Shown here in pieces: positions 22,936 to 32,160 of a stretch of DNA of 64,000 nt. The first letter of the stretch is position 1; every line of letters starts with the position of its first letter. The stretch is from Pseudobutyrivibrio sp. UBA3626 (GTDB taxonomy: Bacteria > Bacillota > Clostridia > Lachnospirales > Lachnospiraceae). The position numbers were made by a program, and so were the translations under genes. The stretch is from NCBI GenBank assembly GCA_002373675.1, contig DFLF01000002.1, positions 44,916 through 108,915 of the forward strand, given 5' to 3'. The notes below the pieces were generated by a model. The model did no database searches. It saw only the letters and a list, made by a program, of their open reading frames with translations, and had not been told where the DNA came from.

Positions 22936-24516
22936 ATGAAGAAGATTAGTAAAAGAATTGTATTGATAATGTCAGTTGTTGCTTTCTCTATGGCATTATT
23001 TGTTGGATTTGAGGTTACGGCTGCTAACACAAATAATACAACTAATTCTACATCATCTAATTCAACTGATAAATCTGATGCAAAGGATACTGCTGGTGAG
23101 AAGACAATTCCTAAGGGAATTACCATTGAAGGTACTGATGTATCAGGACAAAGCGTATCAAAGGCAACAAAGACAATAGACACTTCACTTGGTAATTCCA
23201 AGAGCACAGTATTTAAACTGGTAGCTGGTGATAAGTCAGTTGATGCAACAGGTAAAGATTTGGATCTTTGCATAAAGAATTCAGATGTTGCAGAGCGCGC
23301 AGCTAATTATGGTAATGAAGGTAATCCTTTGTACAGATATAAAGCATCTAAGGATTTGGAGTCTGGAAAAGGAAAAGACTTTAAGATATCACTTACAGCC
23401 AAGAACGCTTCAGTTGCCAAATATCTTGAGAAAAATAAAATTTATCTTGATACAAAGGTTGTTAATAACGGATTAAAGAGAGAGAATGGTACATTTCAAT
23501 ATGTACCGGGAACTCAGGGAAAGATTGTAGATATTAATCAATCGGCAGATAAGATAGCAGATTTCATTAGTAAAGGCTGGAACGGTTCTAATAGCCAGAT
23601 TGATTTGGTTGTGGAGACAAAAGATCCAATTGGAAGCCAGGAAGAATTAGCATCCGTAAAGGATTGCCTGGGAAGTTTTAATACTGACTTTTCTTCATCG
23701 GCAGCCGGAAGATCTAAGAATGTAAAAAATGGATGTTCTAAGATAAATGGTTCAATTCTTTATCCGGGAGAGACATTCTCTGTTACTGATGCGGTAGTTC
23801 CTTTTACAGCAGAAAATGGATATGAACTTGCAGGTTCTTATGAAAATGGAACGACTGTTGAGTCATACGGTGGAGGAATATGTCAGGTGTCATCAACTTT
23901 ATATAATGCAGTTATTAGAGCTGAGCTTGAGATTGTACAGCGTAATAATCACTCCATGATAGTTACTTATGTTCCGCCATCTGCAGATGCAGCCATTGCT
24001 GAAGGAATACTTGATTTTAAGTTCAAGAACAATCAAAGCACACCAATCTACATTGAAGGATATTGTGAAGGTGGCAAGATTTATTTCAATGTATACGGTA
24101 AAGAGACTAGAGATTCTAATAGAAAAATTGACTTTGTCAGTGAAGTAACATCTCAGACCGATGCAGGAGTGTCATTTAAGTATTCGCCTGAATTACCGGC
24201 TGGAACAATTAAGAAAGAACAAAGTGCTCATACTGGATACACAGCAAGACTTTGGAAGGTTGTTACTGTAAATGGACAAGAACAGAGCAGAAATGTATTT
24301 AATAATAGTACATACAAGCCAGGTAATACGATTTACTCAATAGGATCGGGAGGTCTTTCTGCAGAAGGAAAGGCGGCAATTGATGCGGCAATAGCAACTA
24401 ACGATGAGGCAGCGGTCAAAGCAGCAGTCGCTGGTGCGCCAACAGCAGCCGCTCCTGCGCCTGATGCTCCCCAGCCAGATGCAGCGCAACAGCAGGAGGC
24501 TCAACCGGCACAATAA
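22936..24516 (+). CDS. VanW-family secreted protein
   Basis: A 526-residue exported protein. Residues 1-33 are a signal peptide (KKISKRIVLIMSVVAFSMAL), followed by a Ser/Thr/Asn-rich linker, a putative peptidoglycan-binding domain (about 70-215) and a VanW domain (about 235-370, with NGSILYPGETFSVTDAV and YGGGICQVSSTLYNAVI). A G5-like region comes next and then an Ala/Pro-rich tail. VanW domains occur in vancomycin-resistance clusters and in ordinary cell-wall proteins; no van genes are nearby. GAGGG upstream of 22936 favours that ATG over the one at 22924. Confidence 0.9.
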   Translation: MKKISKRIVLIMSVVAFSMALFVGFEVTAANTNNTTNSTSSNSTDKSDAKDTAGEKTIPKGITIEGTDVSGQSVSKATKTIDTSLGNSKSTVFKLVAGDKSVDATGKDLDLCIKNSDVAERAANYGNEGNPLYRYKASKDLESGKGKDFKISLTAKNASVAKYLEKNKIYLDTKVVNNGLKRENGTFQYVPGTQGKIVDINQSADKIADFISKGWNGSNSQIDLVVETKDPIGSQEELASVKDCLGSFNTDFSSSAAGRSKNVKNGCSKINGSILYPGETFSVTDAVVPFTAENGYELAGSYENGTTVESYGGGICQVSSTLYNAVIRAELEIVQRNNHSMIVTYVPPSADAAIAEGILDFKFKNNQSTPIYIEGYCEGGKIYFNVYGKETRDSNRKIDFVSEVTSQTDAGVSFKYSPELPAGTIKKEQSAHTGYTARLWKVVTVNGQEQSRNVFNNSTYKPGNTIYSIGSGGLSAEGKAAIDAAIATNDEAAVKAAVAGAPTAAAPAPDAPQPDAAQQQEAQPAQ

Positions 24517-24550
24517 TATGTGATTAATAGATTATAATTATGAAAAGGAT

Positions 24551-24580
24551 AAGACTGCTCATAGTTTGAGCAGTCTTTTG
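24551..24580 (+). terminator. Terminator after the VanW gene
   Basis: AAGACTGCTCA (24551-24561) pairs with TGAGCAGTCTT (24567-24577), followed by TTG. The 3' arm overlaps the -35 box of the next promoter. Confidence 0.75.
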
Positions 24581-24594
24581 TGGTATGATATAAT
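24566..24594 (+). promoter_or_regulatory. Promoter abutting the start codon at 24595
   Basis: TTGAGC (24566-24571), a 17-base spacer and TATAAT (24589-24594) with an upstream TGA form an extended -10 promoter. The predicted start of transcription (about 24600) lies inside the reading frame, so the mRNA would be leaderless or start at an internal codon. Confidence 0.55.
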
Positions 24595-25587
24595 ATGAAA
24601 GTGGGAAAATTGCCTGAAAATGTGCTTAAACGCGCAGTTCTGAAAAAAACTAACAATGTAAGAGAAGAGGTATTAATAGGAGCAAGTGTTGGAGAAGACT
24701 GTGCGGCATTAAAACTTAAAGAAGATGAAGCTTTGGTTATGTCTACGGATCCTATTACTGGAACTGCCAAAGATATCGGTAAACTGGCTGTGTATATAAC
24801 CGTTAATGACATAGCCTGTTCCGGTGCTGAACCTTTCGGAATAATGCTTACAATACTTCTTCCAGACAAGTCCTTAGAGGATGAATTAAGAGAAATAATG
24901 TCTGATGTATATGATGTGTGTCACGAGCTGGATATACAGGTTATTGGTGGACATACAGAAGTAACAAGAGTAGTGAATCAGCCGTTAATATCCGTAACCG
25001 GTGTGGGGAAGGTTAAGGAAGGAAAACTCCTTAGAACTGGCCAGATTAAGCCGGGTATGGACATTGTAATGACTAAGGCAATCGGACTTGAAGGTACAAG
25101 TATTATTGCAAAAGAAAGGTACGATGAACTTGTATCTCATTTCAATAAAGAAATGATAGATAAGGCAGTAAGTTTTGATAAAGAGATATTGATTGTTGAT
25201 GAAGCGAAAGCCGTTAGAGATTTGGCTTCGTCTATGCATGATGTAACAGAAGGTGGAATGTTCGGAGCCCTTTGGGAGATAGCCGAAGCATCTGATGTTG
25301 GTCTTGATATTTTCCTTAAGAAGATTAATGTCAGACAGGAAACTATAGAGATATGTGAATATTTCAAGATAAATCCATATAAATTAATATCATCAGGCTC
25401 TCTTCTTATAGCAGCAGAAGATGGAACTGAGATTGTAAATGTGTTATCGAAGCAGGGAATTGATGCAACAATAATTGGCAAAGCAACAGATTCAAATGAT
25501 AGAAGATTAATAAATAATGATGAGATAAGATTCTTAGAAACGCCACAGAAGGATGAATTGTATCAGGTGATTGGAGGAAGAGACTAA
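24595..25587 (+). CDS. AIR synthase-related protein (HypE/ThiL-like)
   Basis: A 330-residue ATP-dependent enzyme of the PurM/HypE/ThiL/SelD superfamily. The N-terminal GASVGEDCAAL and MSTDPIT supply the ATP/metal-binding acids, VNDIACSGAEP and VIGGHTEV are family motifs, and the second domain contains HDVTEGGMFGALWE. No hyp genes are nearby, so a hydrogenase role is doubtful; in many Clostridia a stand-alone copy of this protein has no known substrate. The ATG directly follows a TATAAT box. Its stop overlaps the next ATG. Confidence 0.88.
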   Translation: MKVGKLPENVLKRAVLKKTNNVREEVLIGASVGEDCAALKLKEDEALVMSTDPITGTAKDIGKLAVYITVNDIACSGAEPFGIMLTILLPDKSLEDELREIMSDVYDVCHELDIQVIGGHTEVTRVVNQPLISVTGVGKVKEGKLLRTGQIKPGMDIVMTKAIGLEGTSIIAKERYDELVSHFNKEMIDKAVSFDKEILIVDEAKAVRDLASSMHDVTEGGMFGALWEIAEASDVGLDIFLKKINVRQETIEICEYFKINPYKLISSGSLLIAAEDGTEIVNVLSKQGIDATIIGKATDSNDRRLINNDEIRFLETPQKDELYQVIGGRD

Positions 25588-26069
25588 TGAGAGAAAAGAT
25601 ACTTAATTACATCGAAAAGAATAGCCGAATAGATATACATGACCTGGCTGTTCTAGTAGACGCTGATGAGGCTAGCGTGTTAAACTGTCTTGAAGAGATG
25701 GAAAATGATCATATAATATGTGGTTATCATACGCTTATAAACTGGGATAAGGTAGGTGTTGAGAAAGTTACTGCACTGATAGAAGTTAGAGTAACACCTC
25801 AGAGAGGAATGGGATTTGATAAGGTTGCAGAACATATCTATCATTATCCTGAAGTTAACGCTTTGTATCTTATTTCTGGAGGCTTTGACTTTATGGTTAT
25901 TATCGAAGGGAAGACGCTTAGAGAAGTATCTGAATTTGTATCTGCAAAGCTTTCTCCATTAGAATCTATTCTTAGTACAAAGACGAATTTTATTCTTAAA
26001 AAGTATAAGGATCACGGAACTGTAATGCAGGCAGGTCATAAGGATGAAAGGGAATTGATTTTACCATGA
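25587..26069 (+). CDS. Lrp/AsnC-family regulator
   Basis: A 160-residue protein with an N-terminal winged helix (about 1-55, DIHDLAVLVDADEASVLNCLEEM) and a C-terminal RAM ligand-binding domain (about 65-145, HYPEVNALYLISGGFDFMV). Members sense amino acids. Its ATG overlaps the preceding stop, and it overlaps the aminotransferase by four bases, so it may control or sense the product of that enzyme. Confidence 0.92.
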   Translation: MREKILNYIEKNSRIDIHDLAVLVDADEASVLNCLEEMENDHIICGYHTLINWDKVGVEKVTALIEVRVTPQRGMGFDKVAEHIYHYPEVNALYLISGGFDFMVIIEGKTLREVSEFVSAKLSPLESILSTKTNFILKKYKDHGTVMQAGHKDERELILP

Positions 26070-27244
26070 GAAATCCACTTAATAAAACAATAGTAGAAAT
26101 TGAACCATCAGGAATAAGAAAGTTCTTCGACATTGTAAGTGAGATGAAGGATGCAATATCACTAGGTGTTGGTGAACCGGATTTTGATACACCCTGGAGA
26201 GTGAGAGACGAGGCCATTTATTCTCTTGAACAGGGAAGAACTTTCTATACAAGTAATGCTGGGCTCAAAGAATTAAAAGAAGAAATAGCCAATTTCCTGG
26301 ATAGAAGATATGACATGAAGTATAATCCCTATGAGGAAATGTTAATAACCGTAGGAGGCTCTGAAGCAATAGATATTGCTCTTCGTGCAATGCTTGATCC
26401 GGGTGATGAGGTGTTAATTCCACAACCAAGCTATGTATCTTATGTGCCTTGTGCAATTCTGGCAAATGGAACACCTGTTATTATAGAATTAAAAGAAGAA
26501 AATGATTTTAGGCTTACAGCTGAAGAATTAGAGGAAAAAATAACTGATAAGACTAAAATGTTAGTACTTCCATTTCCTAATAATCCTACAGGTGCTGTAC
26601 TTGAGAGAAAAGACTTAGAAGCTATTGCTAAAGTTATAGAAAAACATGACTTATTTGTCTTATCTGATGAAATATATTCAGAACTTACCTATCTTGAGAA
26701 GCATGTAAGTATAGTTAATATTCCAGGTATGAGAGAGAGAACCGTTCTTATAAATGGTTTTTCAAAATCTCATGCTATGACAGGATGGAGGCTTGGATAT
26801 GCATGCGCGCCGAAAAAGATAATTGAGCAAATGCTTAAGATTCATCAATTTGCAATTATGTGTGCGCCAACAACAAGCCAATACGCTGCAGTTACAGCCA
26901 TTAGAGATTGCGACAAAGAAGTGGCGGATATGAGAGAAGAGTATAACGATAGACGAAGATATTTGCTTCATAGATTTGATGAAATGGGACTAAAATGTTT
27001 TGAGCCTTTTGGAGCATTCTATATGTTTCCTTCTATTAAGGAGTTTAATATGACATCAGATGAATTCGCTACAAGACTTCTTAAATCCAAGAAAGTTGCG
27101 GTGGTTCCCGGCAATGCTTTTGGCTCATGCGGAGAAGGTTTCCTTAGAATATCCTACGCATATTCTCTTAGCAATCTGAAGGAAGCCCTAGATAGAATGG
27201 AAGATTTTATTAAGGAATTAAGAGAGGAACAACATGCCTCTTAA
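26066..27244 (+). CDS. PLP-dependent class I/II aminotransferase
   Basis: A 392-residue fold-type I aminotransferase. GVGEPDFDTP near the N-terminus, FPNNPTGAVL, the LSDEIYSELTY aspartate/tyrosine motif and the PLP lysine in NGFSKSHAMTGWRLGY are all present, together with the substrate-carboxylate arginine in GEGFLRISYA. It is close to aspartate/aromatic aminotransferases; the substrate cannot be set from sequence. The Lrp-type gene directly upstream suggests amino acid metabolism. It overlaps trmL by 11 bases. Confidence 0.93.
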   Translation: MRNPLNKTIVEIEPSGIRKFFDIVSEMKDAISLGVGEPDFDTPWRVRDEAIYSLEQGRTFYTSNAGLKELKEEIANFLDRRYDMKYNPYEEMLITVGGSEAIDIALRAMLDPGDEVLIPQPSYVSYVPCAILANGTPVIIELKEENDFRLTAEELEEKITDKTKMLVLPFPNNPTGAVLERKDLEAIAKVIEKHDLFVLSDEIYSELTYLEKHVSIVNIPGMRERTVLINGFSKSHAMTGWRLGYACAPKKIIEQMLKIHQFAIMCAPTTSQYAAVTAIRDCDKEVADMREEYNDRRRYLLHRFDEMGLKCFEPFGAFYMFPSIKEFNMTSDEFATRLLKSKKVAVVPGNAFGSCGEGFLRISYAYSLSNLKEALDRMEDFIKELREEQHAS

Positions 27245-27731
27245 TATTGTATTGCTAGAACCGGAGATACCAGCTAATACTGGTAATATAGGAAGAACCT
27301 GTGTGGCAACAGGCACAAAGCTTCATTTAATTGAACCACTGGGATTTGTTATTAATGATAAGACATTAAAGAGAGCCGGAATGGATTATTGGAAGGACTT
27401 AGATGTGGAAATATATGATGATTATAATGATTTCTTGACTAAGAATCCAGATGCTAATATTTATATGGCGAGTACCAAGGCTCATAATGTATATTCAGAT
27501 GCGAAATATAAAGATGGAGATTATATAATGTTCGGCAAAGAGAGCGGTGGTATTCCAGAAGAGATTTTAATAAAGAATCCTGATAAATGTGTGAGAATAC
27601 CTATGGAATCTGATATACGCTCTTTGAATTTATCTAATTCAGTTGCAATTGTATTATATGAGGCGCTAAGGCAACAGAACTTTAGTACCCTTAGCACGAT
27701 GGGAGAATTACATAGACTGTCATGGGAATAA
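27234..27731 (+). CDS. trmL: tRNA (cytidine/uridine-34-2'-O)-methyltransferase
   Basis: A 165-residue SPOUT methyltransferase that modifies the wobble base of tRNA-Leu. LLEPEIPANTGNIGRTC at the N-terminus, FGKESGGIPEEIL and the knot segment SLNLSNSVAIVLYEALRQ are diagnostic. Length matches the family. Its ends overlap both neighbours (aminotransferase and ecfA1), so it is translated within the same operon. Confidence 0.95.
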   Translation: MPLNIVLLEPEIPANTGNIGRTCVATGTKLHLIEPLGFVINDKTLKRAGMDYWKDLDVEIYDDYNDFLTKNPDANIYMASTKAHNVYSDAKYKDGDYIMFGKESGGIPEEILIKNPDKCVRIPMESDIRSLNLSNSVAIVLYEALRQQNFSTLSTMGELHRLSWE

Positions 27732-28567
27732 TTAAAGCGAAGGATGTATCGTATCAATATATAAGAAGAGATGAAGAAGATAATATTGAAGATGTTAATG
27801 TCGCTCTAGACAAGATTAATATAGAGGTTGAAAAAGGTCAGTTTATATGTATTCTTGGTCATAATGGTTCCGGCAAATCAACATTTGCAAAACATATTAA
27901 TGCACTTCTTACTCCTAGCGAGGGTACATTATGGGTGGATGGACTTGATACTTCAGAAGAAGATAAGGTCATGTCAATTAGGCAGAAGGCAGGAATGGTA
28001 TTTCAGAATCCTGACAATCAGATTATTGCCAGTATTGTGGAAGAAGATGTTGGATTTGGACCTGAGAATATGGGAGTTCCTACTGACGAAATATGGGAGC
28101 GTGTAATTAGAAGTCTCAAAGCTGTAGATATGTGGGAGTATAGAGACCATTCTCCCAATAAGCTTTCAGGAGGTCAGAAACAGCGAGTTGCAATAGCAGG
28201 TGTAATGGCTATGGAGCCGGAATGCATTGTTGCAGATGAGCCAACGGCTATGTTAGACCCTCTTGGTAGACAGGAAGTTATAGAGGCTCTTCATCAGCTT
28301 AATAGAGAAAAGCATGTAACTGTTATTCTTATTACTCATTACATGGAAGAAGTTGTTGATGCTGATAAAGTATATGTAATGCATAATGGTAAAGTGTCAC
28401 TTCAAGGTACACCAAGGGAGATTTTCTCTCAGGTGGAGCGCTTAAAAGAGCTGAGTCTGGATGTTCCTCAGGTCACATTACTTGCACATGAGTTGAAACA
28501 GGCAGGGCTTGATATTCAGGATGGAATACTTACAAGGCAGGAATTAATAGATTCTTTGCCAAGATAG
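27722..28567 (+). CDS. ecfA1: ECF transporter ATPase A1
   Basis: A 281-residue ABC ATPase powering vitamin or metal uptake with exchangeable S components. The Walker A is GHNGSGKST, the Q-loop region VFQNPDNQI, the signature LSGGQKQRVAIAG and the Walker B CIVADEPTAMLDP. It overlaps the trmL stop by 10 bases. It heads ecfA1-ecfA2-ecfT-truA, a standard Firmicutes order that normally follows rplQ directly. Confidence 0.97.
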   Translation: MGIIKAKDVSYQYIRRDEEDNIEDVNVALDKINIEVEKGQFICILGHNGSGKSTFAKHINALLTPSEGTLWVDGLDTSEEDKVMSIRQKAGMVFQNPDNQIIASIVEEDVGFGPENMGVPTDEIWERVIRSLKAVDMWEYRDHSPNKLSGGQKQRVAIAGVMAMEPECIVADEPTAMLDPLGRQEVIEALHQLNREKHVTVILITHYMEEVVDADKVYVMHNGKVSLQGTPREIFSQVERLKELSLDVPQVTLLAHELKQAGLDIQDGILTRQELIDSLPR

Positions 28568-28583
28568 AAGATTAGGAAGAATC

Positions 28584-29435
28584 ATGTCAATTATATTGGA
28601 TAAGGTGTCTCATGTATATTCTCCTGGAAATGCTTATGAGACAACGGCACTTTCAAATGTGTCGCTTAAAATTGAAGATAATGAATTCCTTGGAATAATT
28701 GGTCACACAGGGTCGGGAAAATCTACCTTGATTCAGCATATGAATGGACTTCTTAAGCCGAGTAGTGGGACAATTTATTATAATGGAAAGGATACTTCTA
28801 AGAAAGATTTCCCCAGGAAAGAACTGAGAAGTAAGGTGGGGATGGTGTTTCAATATCCTGAACACCAGCTTTTTGAACCAACTGTTTTCGAGGATGTATG
28901 CTTTGGACCTAAAAATCTTGGTCTCTCCAAAGAAGAGGTTGATGATAGGGTATATGAGGCATTGAAGCTTGTGGAATTTCCAGAGGAGTTAATATCGGCA
29001 TCCCCTTTTGATTTGTCTGGTGGACAGAAAAGAAGGGCAGCTATTGCCGGTGTTCTTGCAATGAAACCGGATATATTGATTCTTGATGAACCAACAGCTG
29101 GTCTTGATCCTAAAGGGCGGGATGAAATCCTTGGAATGATTGATAAAATGCATAAAAAGACGAAAAATACTGTTGTATTAGTCTCTCATAGTATGGAGGA
29201 TATAGCAAGATTTGTGGATAGAATAATCGTCATGAACCACGGCAAGATAGAATATGACGATACGCCCAAGGGAGTATTTAATAATTATAAAGAACTTGAG
29301 CAAATGGGGCTTCGAGCCCCTGAAATAACATATCTTATGAATGATATGTTAAGATATGGCTTTGATGTTTCTTCTGATGTAACAACAATAGAAGAGGCAA
29401 AGAAAGAGATACTTAAGCTTTATGGTATAAACTAA
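28584..29435 (+). CDS. ecfA2: ECF transporter ATPase A2
   Basis: A 283-residue paralog of EcfA1 that forms the heterodimeric motor. The Walker A is GHTGSGKST, the Q-loop VFQYPEHQLF, the signature LSGGQKRRAAIAG and the Walker B LILDEPTAGLDP. The C-terminal extension typical of EcfA proteins is present. It lies 16 bases after ecfA1 and 12 before ecfT. Confidence 0.97.
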   Translation: MSIILDKVSHVYSPGNAYETTALSNVSLKIEDNEFLGIIGHTGSGKSTLIQHMNGLLKPSSGTIYYNGKDTSKKDFPRKELRSKVGMVFQYPEHQLFEPTVFEDVCFGPKNLGLSKEEVDDRVYEALKLVEFPEELISASPFDLSGGQKRRAAIAGVLAMKPDILILDEPTAGLDPKGRDEILGMIDKMHKKTKNTVVLVSHSMEDIARFVDRIIVMNHGKIEYDDTPKGVFNNYKELEQMGLRAPEITYLMNDMLRYGFDVSSDVTTIEEAKKEILKLYGIN

Positions 29436-29447
29436 AGGATAGATATA

Positions 29448-30290
29448 ATGTTTAGAGAACTTACGATAGGTCAATATTACCCGGGTGATTCTATAATACA
29501 TCGCCTTGATCCTAGAGTTAAATTAATGGGTGCACTTTTATTTATAGTTAGTGTCTTTTTGGCAAGCAATATATTTTCAATACTTGTTGTGACAGCATTT
29601 TTGATTGCTATAATTGTACTGTGTAAAGTGCCTTTGTCCTTTATGCTTAAAGGCCTTAGGTCTATTGTTTTGTTGCTTGTTATTGCAGGCATATTTAATC
29701 TGTTTTTGACACCAGGAACTGTTCTTTTTCAATTAGGATTTCTACATATTACCGATGTGGGTATTAAGAATTGTATTTTTATGATAATAAGAATGACATA
29801 TCTTATTGTTGGTACGTCAGTAATGACCTTGACTACAACACCAAATGCTTTGACTGCTGGCTTGGAGAAATCACTAGGATTTTTAAAAAAGATTAGAATT
29901 CCTGTGCATGAGATTGCAATGATGATGTCGATTGCTCTTAGATTTATTCCTATTCTTGTTGAGGAAACAGACAAAATAATGAAGGCACAGATGGCAAGAG
30001 GAGCTGATTTTGAATCGGGGGGTGTATTTAAAAGGGCAAAAAGTATGGTTCCGATTCTAGTGCCATTATTTGTATCAGCTTTTAGAAGAGCCAATGACTT
30101 GGCACTTGCCATGGAGGCGAGATGTTATAATGGTGGCGACGGAAGAACTAAGATGAAGCCATTAAAGTATAATCAAAGTGATAAGAATGCCTATGCTTTA
30201 GAAATAGGCTTTGTAGCATTAACAATTATTGCTAATATATTATATAATCGATACGTTAGCGGTTTGTTTGCCAATATGCTTGGAGTATAA
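29448..30290 (+). CDS. ecfT: ECF transporter transmembrane subunit T
   Basis: A 280-residue membrane protein that couples the two ATPases to substrate-binding S subunits. The opening YYPGDSIIHRLDPRVKL is typical. There are about five to six membrane segments, and the coupling helices carry the AxG-type motifs ARGADFESG and EARCYNGG. No S component lies nearby, consistent with a shared group II module. Confidence 0.96.
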   Translation: MFRELTIGQYYPGDSIIHRLDPRVKLMGALLFIVSVFLASNIFSILVVTAFLIAIIVLCKVPLSFMLKGLRSIVLLLVIAGIFNLFLTPGTVLFQLGFLHITDVGIKNCIFMIIRMTYLIVGTSVMTLTTTPNALTAGLEKSLGFLKKIRIPVHEIAMMMSIALRFIPILVEETDKIMKAQMARGADFESGGVFKRAKSMVPILVPLFVSAFRRANDLALAMEARCYNGGDGRTKMKPLKYNQSDKNAYALEIGFVALTIIANILYNRYVSGLFANMLGV

Positions 30291-30320
30291 TATGTGGCGT
30301 TTCCTTCGTCACATATTTTT
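30290..30320 (+). terminator. Terminator after ecfT
   Basis: ATATGTGGCG pairs with CGTCACATAT around a short loop, followed by TTTTTA. One base is bulged. It separates ecfT from truA. Confidence 0.65.
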
Positions 30321-30352
30321 ATATAGTAATTAATTGAGAATAGGGTGTTGTT

Positions 30353-31087
30353 TTGAGAATAAAACTAATTGTTGCATATGATGGTACTAATTATCATGGA
30401 TGGCAAGTGCAACCTAATGGTATTACAATTGAAGAAGTACTTAATAAGGCACTTTCGGAACTCTTTTCACAAGATATCAAAGTGCTTGGGGCTAGTAGAA
30501 CAGATGCTGGAGTACATTCTCTGGGAAATGTTGCTATATTTGATGTGGATTCTAAGATGGAGCCTACAAGAATTAGCTATGCATTAAATACAAGGATTCC
30601 TGAAGATATAGTTGTTCTAGATTCCTGTAGAGTGGATGATGATTGGCATCCGCATTTCGTATCATCTGTTAAGACGTATGAATATCGAATTCTTAATAGA
30701 ACATTTCAAGATCCTCTTAGACGTCTCAATACATATCATTATCATCACACCCTTGATATAGACAAGATGATTAAAGCGGCAAAGAGTTTTGAGGGAACTC
30801 ATGACTTCTCGGCATTTTGTTCTGTTAAAGCTCAAGTGAAAACATTTGAAAGAACTCTTTATTCTGTGGATGTGCGAAAAGAAGATGATGAGATAGTAAT
30901 AAGATGTAGGGGAAATGGATTTCTATACAATATGGTTCGGATTATTGCAGGTACATTAATCGCTGTTGGACAGGGAAGAATTAAGCCAGAAGAAATTATT
31001 GATATTATTGAAGGAAAAGATAGAGAGAAAGCCGGACCTACGGCACCTGCTTGTGGATTAACATTAGTGGGTATTGAATACGAATAA
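30353..31087 (+). CDS. truA: tRNA pseudouridine synthase A
   Basis: A 244-residue enzyme that makes pseudouridine at positions 38-40 of tRNA. The catalytic aspartate is in GASRTDAGVHSLGN and the start RIKLIVAYDGTNYHGWQ is typical. No ATG fits, so the start is TTG at 30353 with AGGGTG upstream. In many Firmicutes truA is followed by rplM-rpsI; here it is followed by signalling genes. Confidence 0.96.
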   Translation: MRIKLIVAYDGTNYHGWQVQPNGITIEEVLNKALSELFSQDIKVLGASRTDAGVHSLGNVAIFDVDSKMEPTRISYALNTRIPEDIVVLDSCRVDDDWHPHFVSSVKTYEYRILNRTFQDPLRRLNTYHYHHTLDIDKMIKAAKSFEGTHDFSAFCSVKAQVKTFERTLYSVDVRKEDDEIVIRCRGNGFLYNMVRIIAGTLIAVGQGRIKPEEIIDIIEGKDREKAGPTAPACGLTLVGIEYE

Positions 31088-31089
31088 TA

Positions 31090-31098
31090 TGATATAAT
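31090..31098 (+). promoter_or_regulatory. Extended -10 promoter of the phosphorelay genes
   Basis: TGATATAAT overlaps the end of truA. Transcription would start near 31105, only some 13 bases before the next ATG. Confidence 0.5.
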
Positions 31099-31117
31099 AA
31101 TTTTGAAGGTGCATATT

Positions 31118-31492
31118 ATGGGAGACGAAAGAAAAAGAATACTAGTCGTCGATGACGATGTAATGCAACTTAATATGATGAAGAGTTACTTGAGAGAGTA
31201 TTATGATGTAACAGCCGTAAACTCAGGCAAGTCTGCGCTTAAATTTCTTGAAGGTCATAATTGCGATTTGATATTTCTGGATTTTCTTATGCCTGAAGAA
31301 TCAGGTGCGCAGGTTTATTATAAGCTTAAAGCGAATTCTAAGACGAGAGATATTCCTGTTGTTTTTCTCACGGGACTTACGGAGAAGAAAGTTGTTATTA
31401 AGACATTAACGGAATTAAAGCCGGAGGGCTATATAGTTAAGCCGGCTAATAAGAATGATCTGGTTAATAAGGTAGTTGCTATATTAGGATAG
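31118..31492 (+). CDS. Single-domain response regulator
   Basis: A 124-residue CheY-like receiver with no output domain. The acidic pair VVDDDV (about 10-15), the phospho-acceptor Asp55 in IFLDFLMPE, Thr in FLTG and Lys in YIVKPAN are all present. Start ATG 31118 follows GAAGGTG; an upstream TTG in frame has no support. With the next two genes it forms a receiver-Hpt-hybrid kinase set. Confidence 0.93.
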   Translation: MGDERKRILVVDDDVMQLNMMKSYLREYYDVTAVNSGKSALKFLEGHNCDLIFLDFLMPEESGAQVYYKLKANSKTRDIPVVFLTGLTEKKVVIKTLTELKPEGYIVKPANKNDLVNKVVAILG

Positions 31493-31500
31493 AGGGTAAT

Positions 31501-32133
31501 ATGATTAATGAGAAGGAATTTAGAAATTTTGGATTCGATTTAAAAAAGGCAAATGAATATACAGGTGGAGATGAAGAATTAGAAATTGCACTTAGAACAT
31601 TTGCTCAATGTTATGAGAAGAATCGCTTAGATATATCTTCGAATTTCGAGATGGGTATGTATATACATTATGTTACTCATGTTCATTCCCTTAAGAGTAA
31701 TCTTAGAACAATTGGTATGGATAAAATCTCTAAGGTTGCTGAGAGATGTGAGGTGCTAGGGAAGAAATATTCGAAAGAAACGCCTAATGCCAGAGAAGAG
31801 GCAGAATTTGATAAGGCCAATCAGATGCTCCTCCAGGAGTATAAAGAAGTGGTTGATTTCATTAATAAGCAATTAAATGATGAAAAAGAAGAATCGTCAG
31901 AAGATAAGATTAGTAATAATAGCAGAGTAGTGGAACTGTTAGATGATTTTGTAGCTGCCTGTGAAGATTTTGATGATGATAGAGCAAGAGCCGATTTGAA
32001 AGAAATATATAGTTATAGAATAGATATTATTGCCAAAAATCATATTGATCTTGCCAAGAGATATATTGAAGAATTTGAGTATGAGGAGGCACTATCTGAA
32101 GCACAAGAAGCGAAGAAGAATATTAACGTATAA
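31501..32133 (+). CDS. Histidine phosphotransfer (Hpt) protein
   Basis: A 210-residue helical protein. His62 in HVHSLKSNLRTIG matches the HxLK(G/S) phosphotransfer motif. After an acidic linker (about 125-140) a second helical region follows, of unknown role. It begins 9 bases after the receiver gene and lies before the hybrid kinase, so it probably shuttles phosphate between the two. Confidence 0.8.
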   Translation: MINEKEFRNFGFDLKKANEYTGGDEELEIALRTFAQCYEKNRLDISSNFEMGMYIHYVTHVHSLKSNLRTIGMDKISKVAERCEVLGKKYSKETPNAREEAEFDKANQMLLQEYKEVVDFINKQLNDEKEESSEDKISNNSRVVELLDDFVAACEDFDDDRARADLKEIYSYRIDIIAKNHIDLAKRYIEEFEYEEALSEAQEAKKNINV

Positions 32134-32160
32134 ATAGTATTTCCAGTTGGGAGGTATTAT

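Noticed and set aside
22936..24516. Vancomycin resistance locus
   Set aside because: Only a VanW-type domain is present; no vanH, vanA/B, vanX or vanS/R genes are near, and ddl at 42717 is an ordinary ligase context.
24595..25587. Hydrogenase maturation gene hypE
   Set aside because: No other hyp or hydrogenase genes lie near, and the C-terminal cysteine expected of HypE is not visible at the end of the protein.
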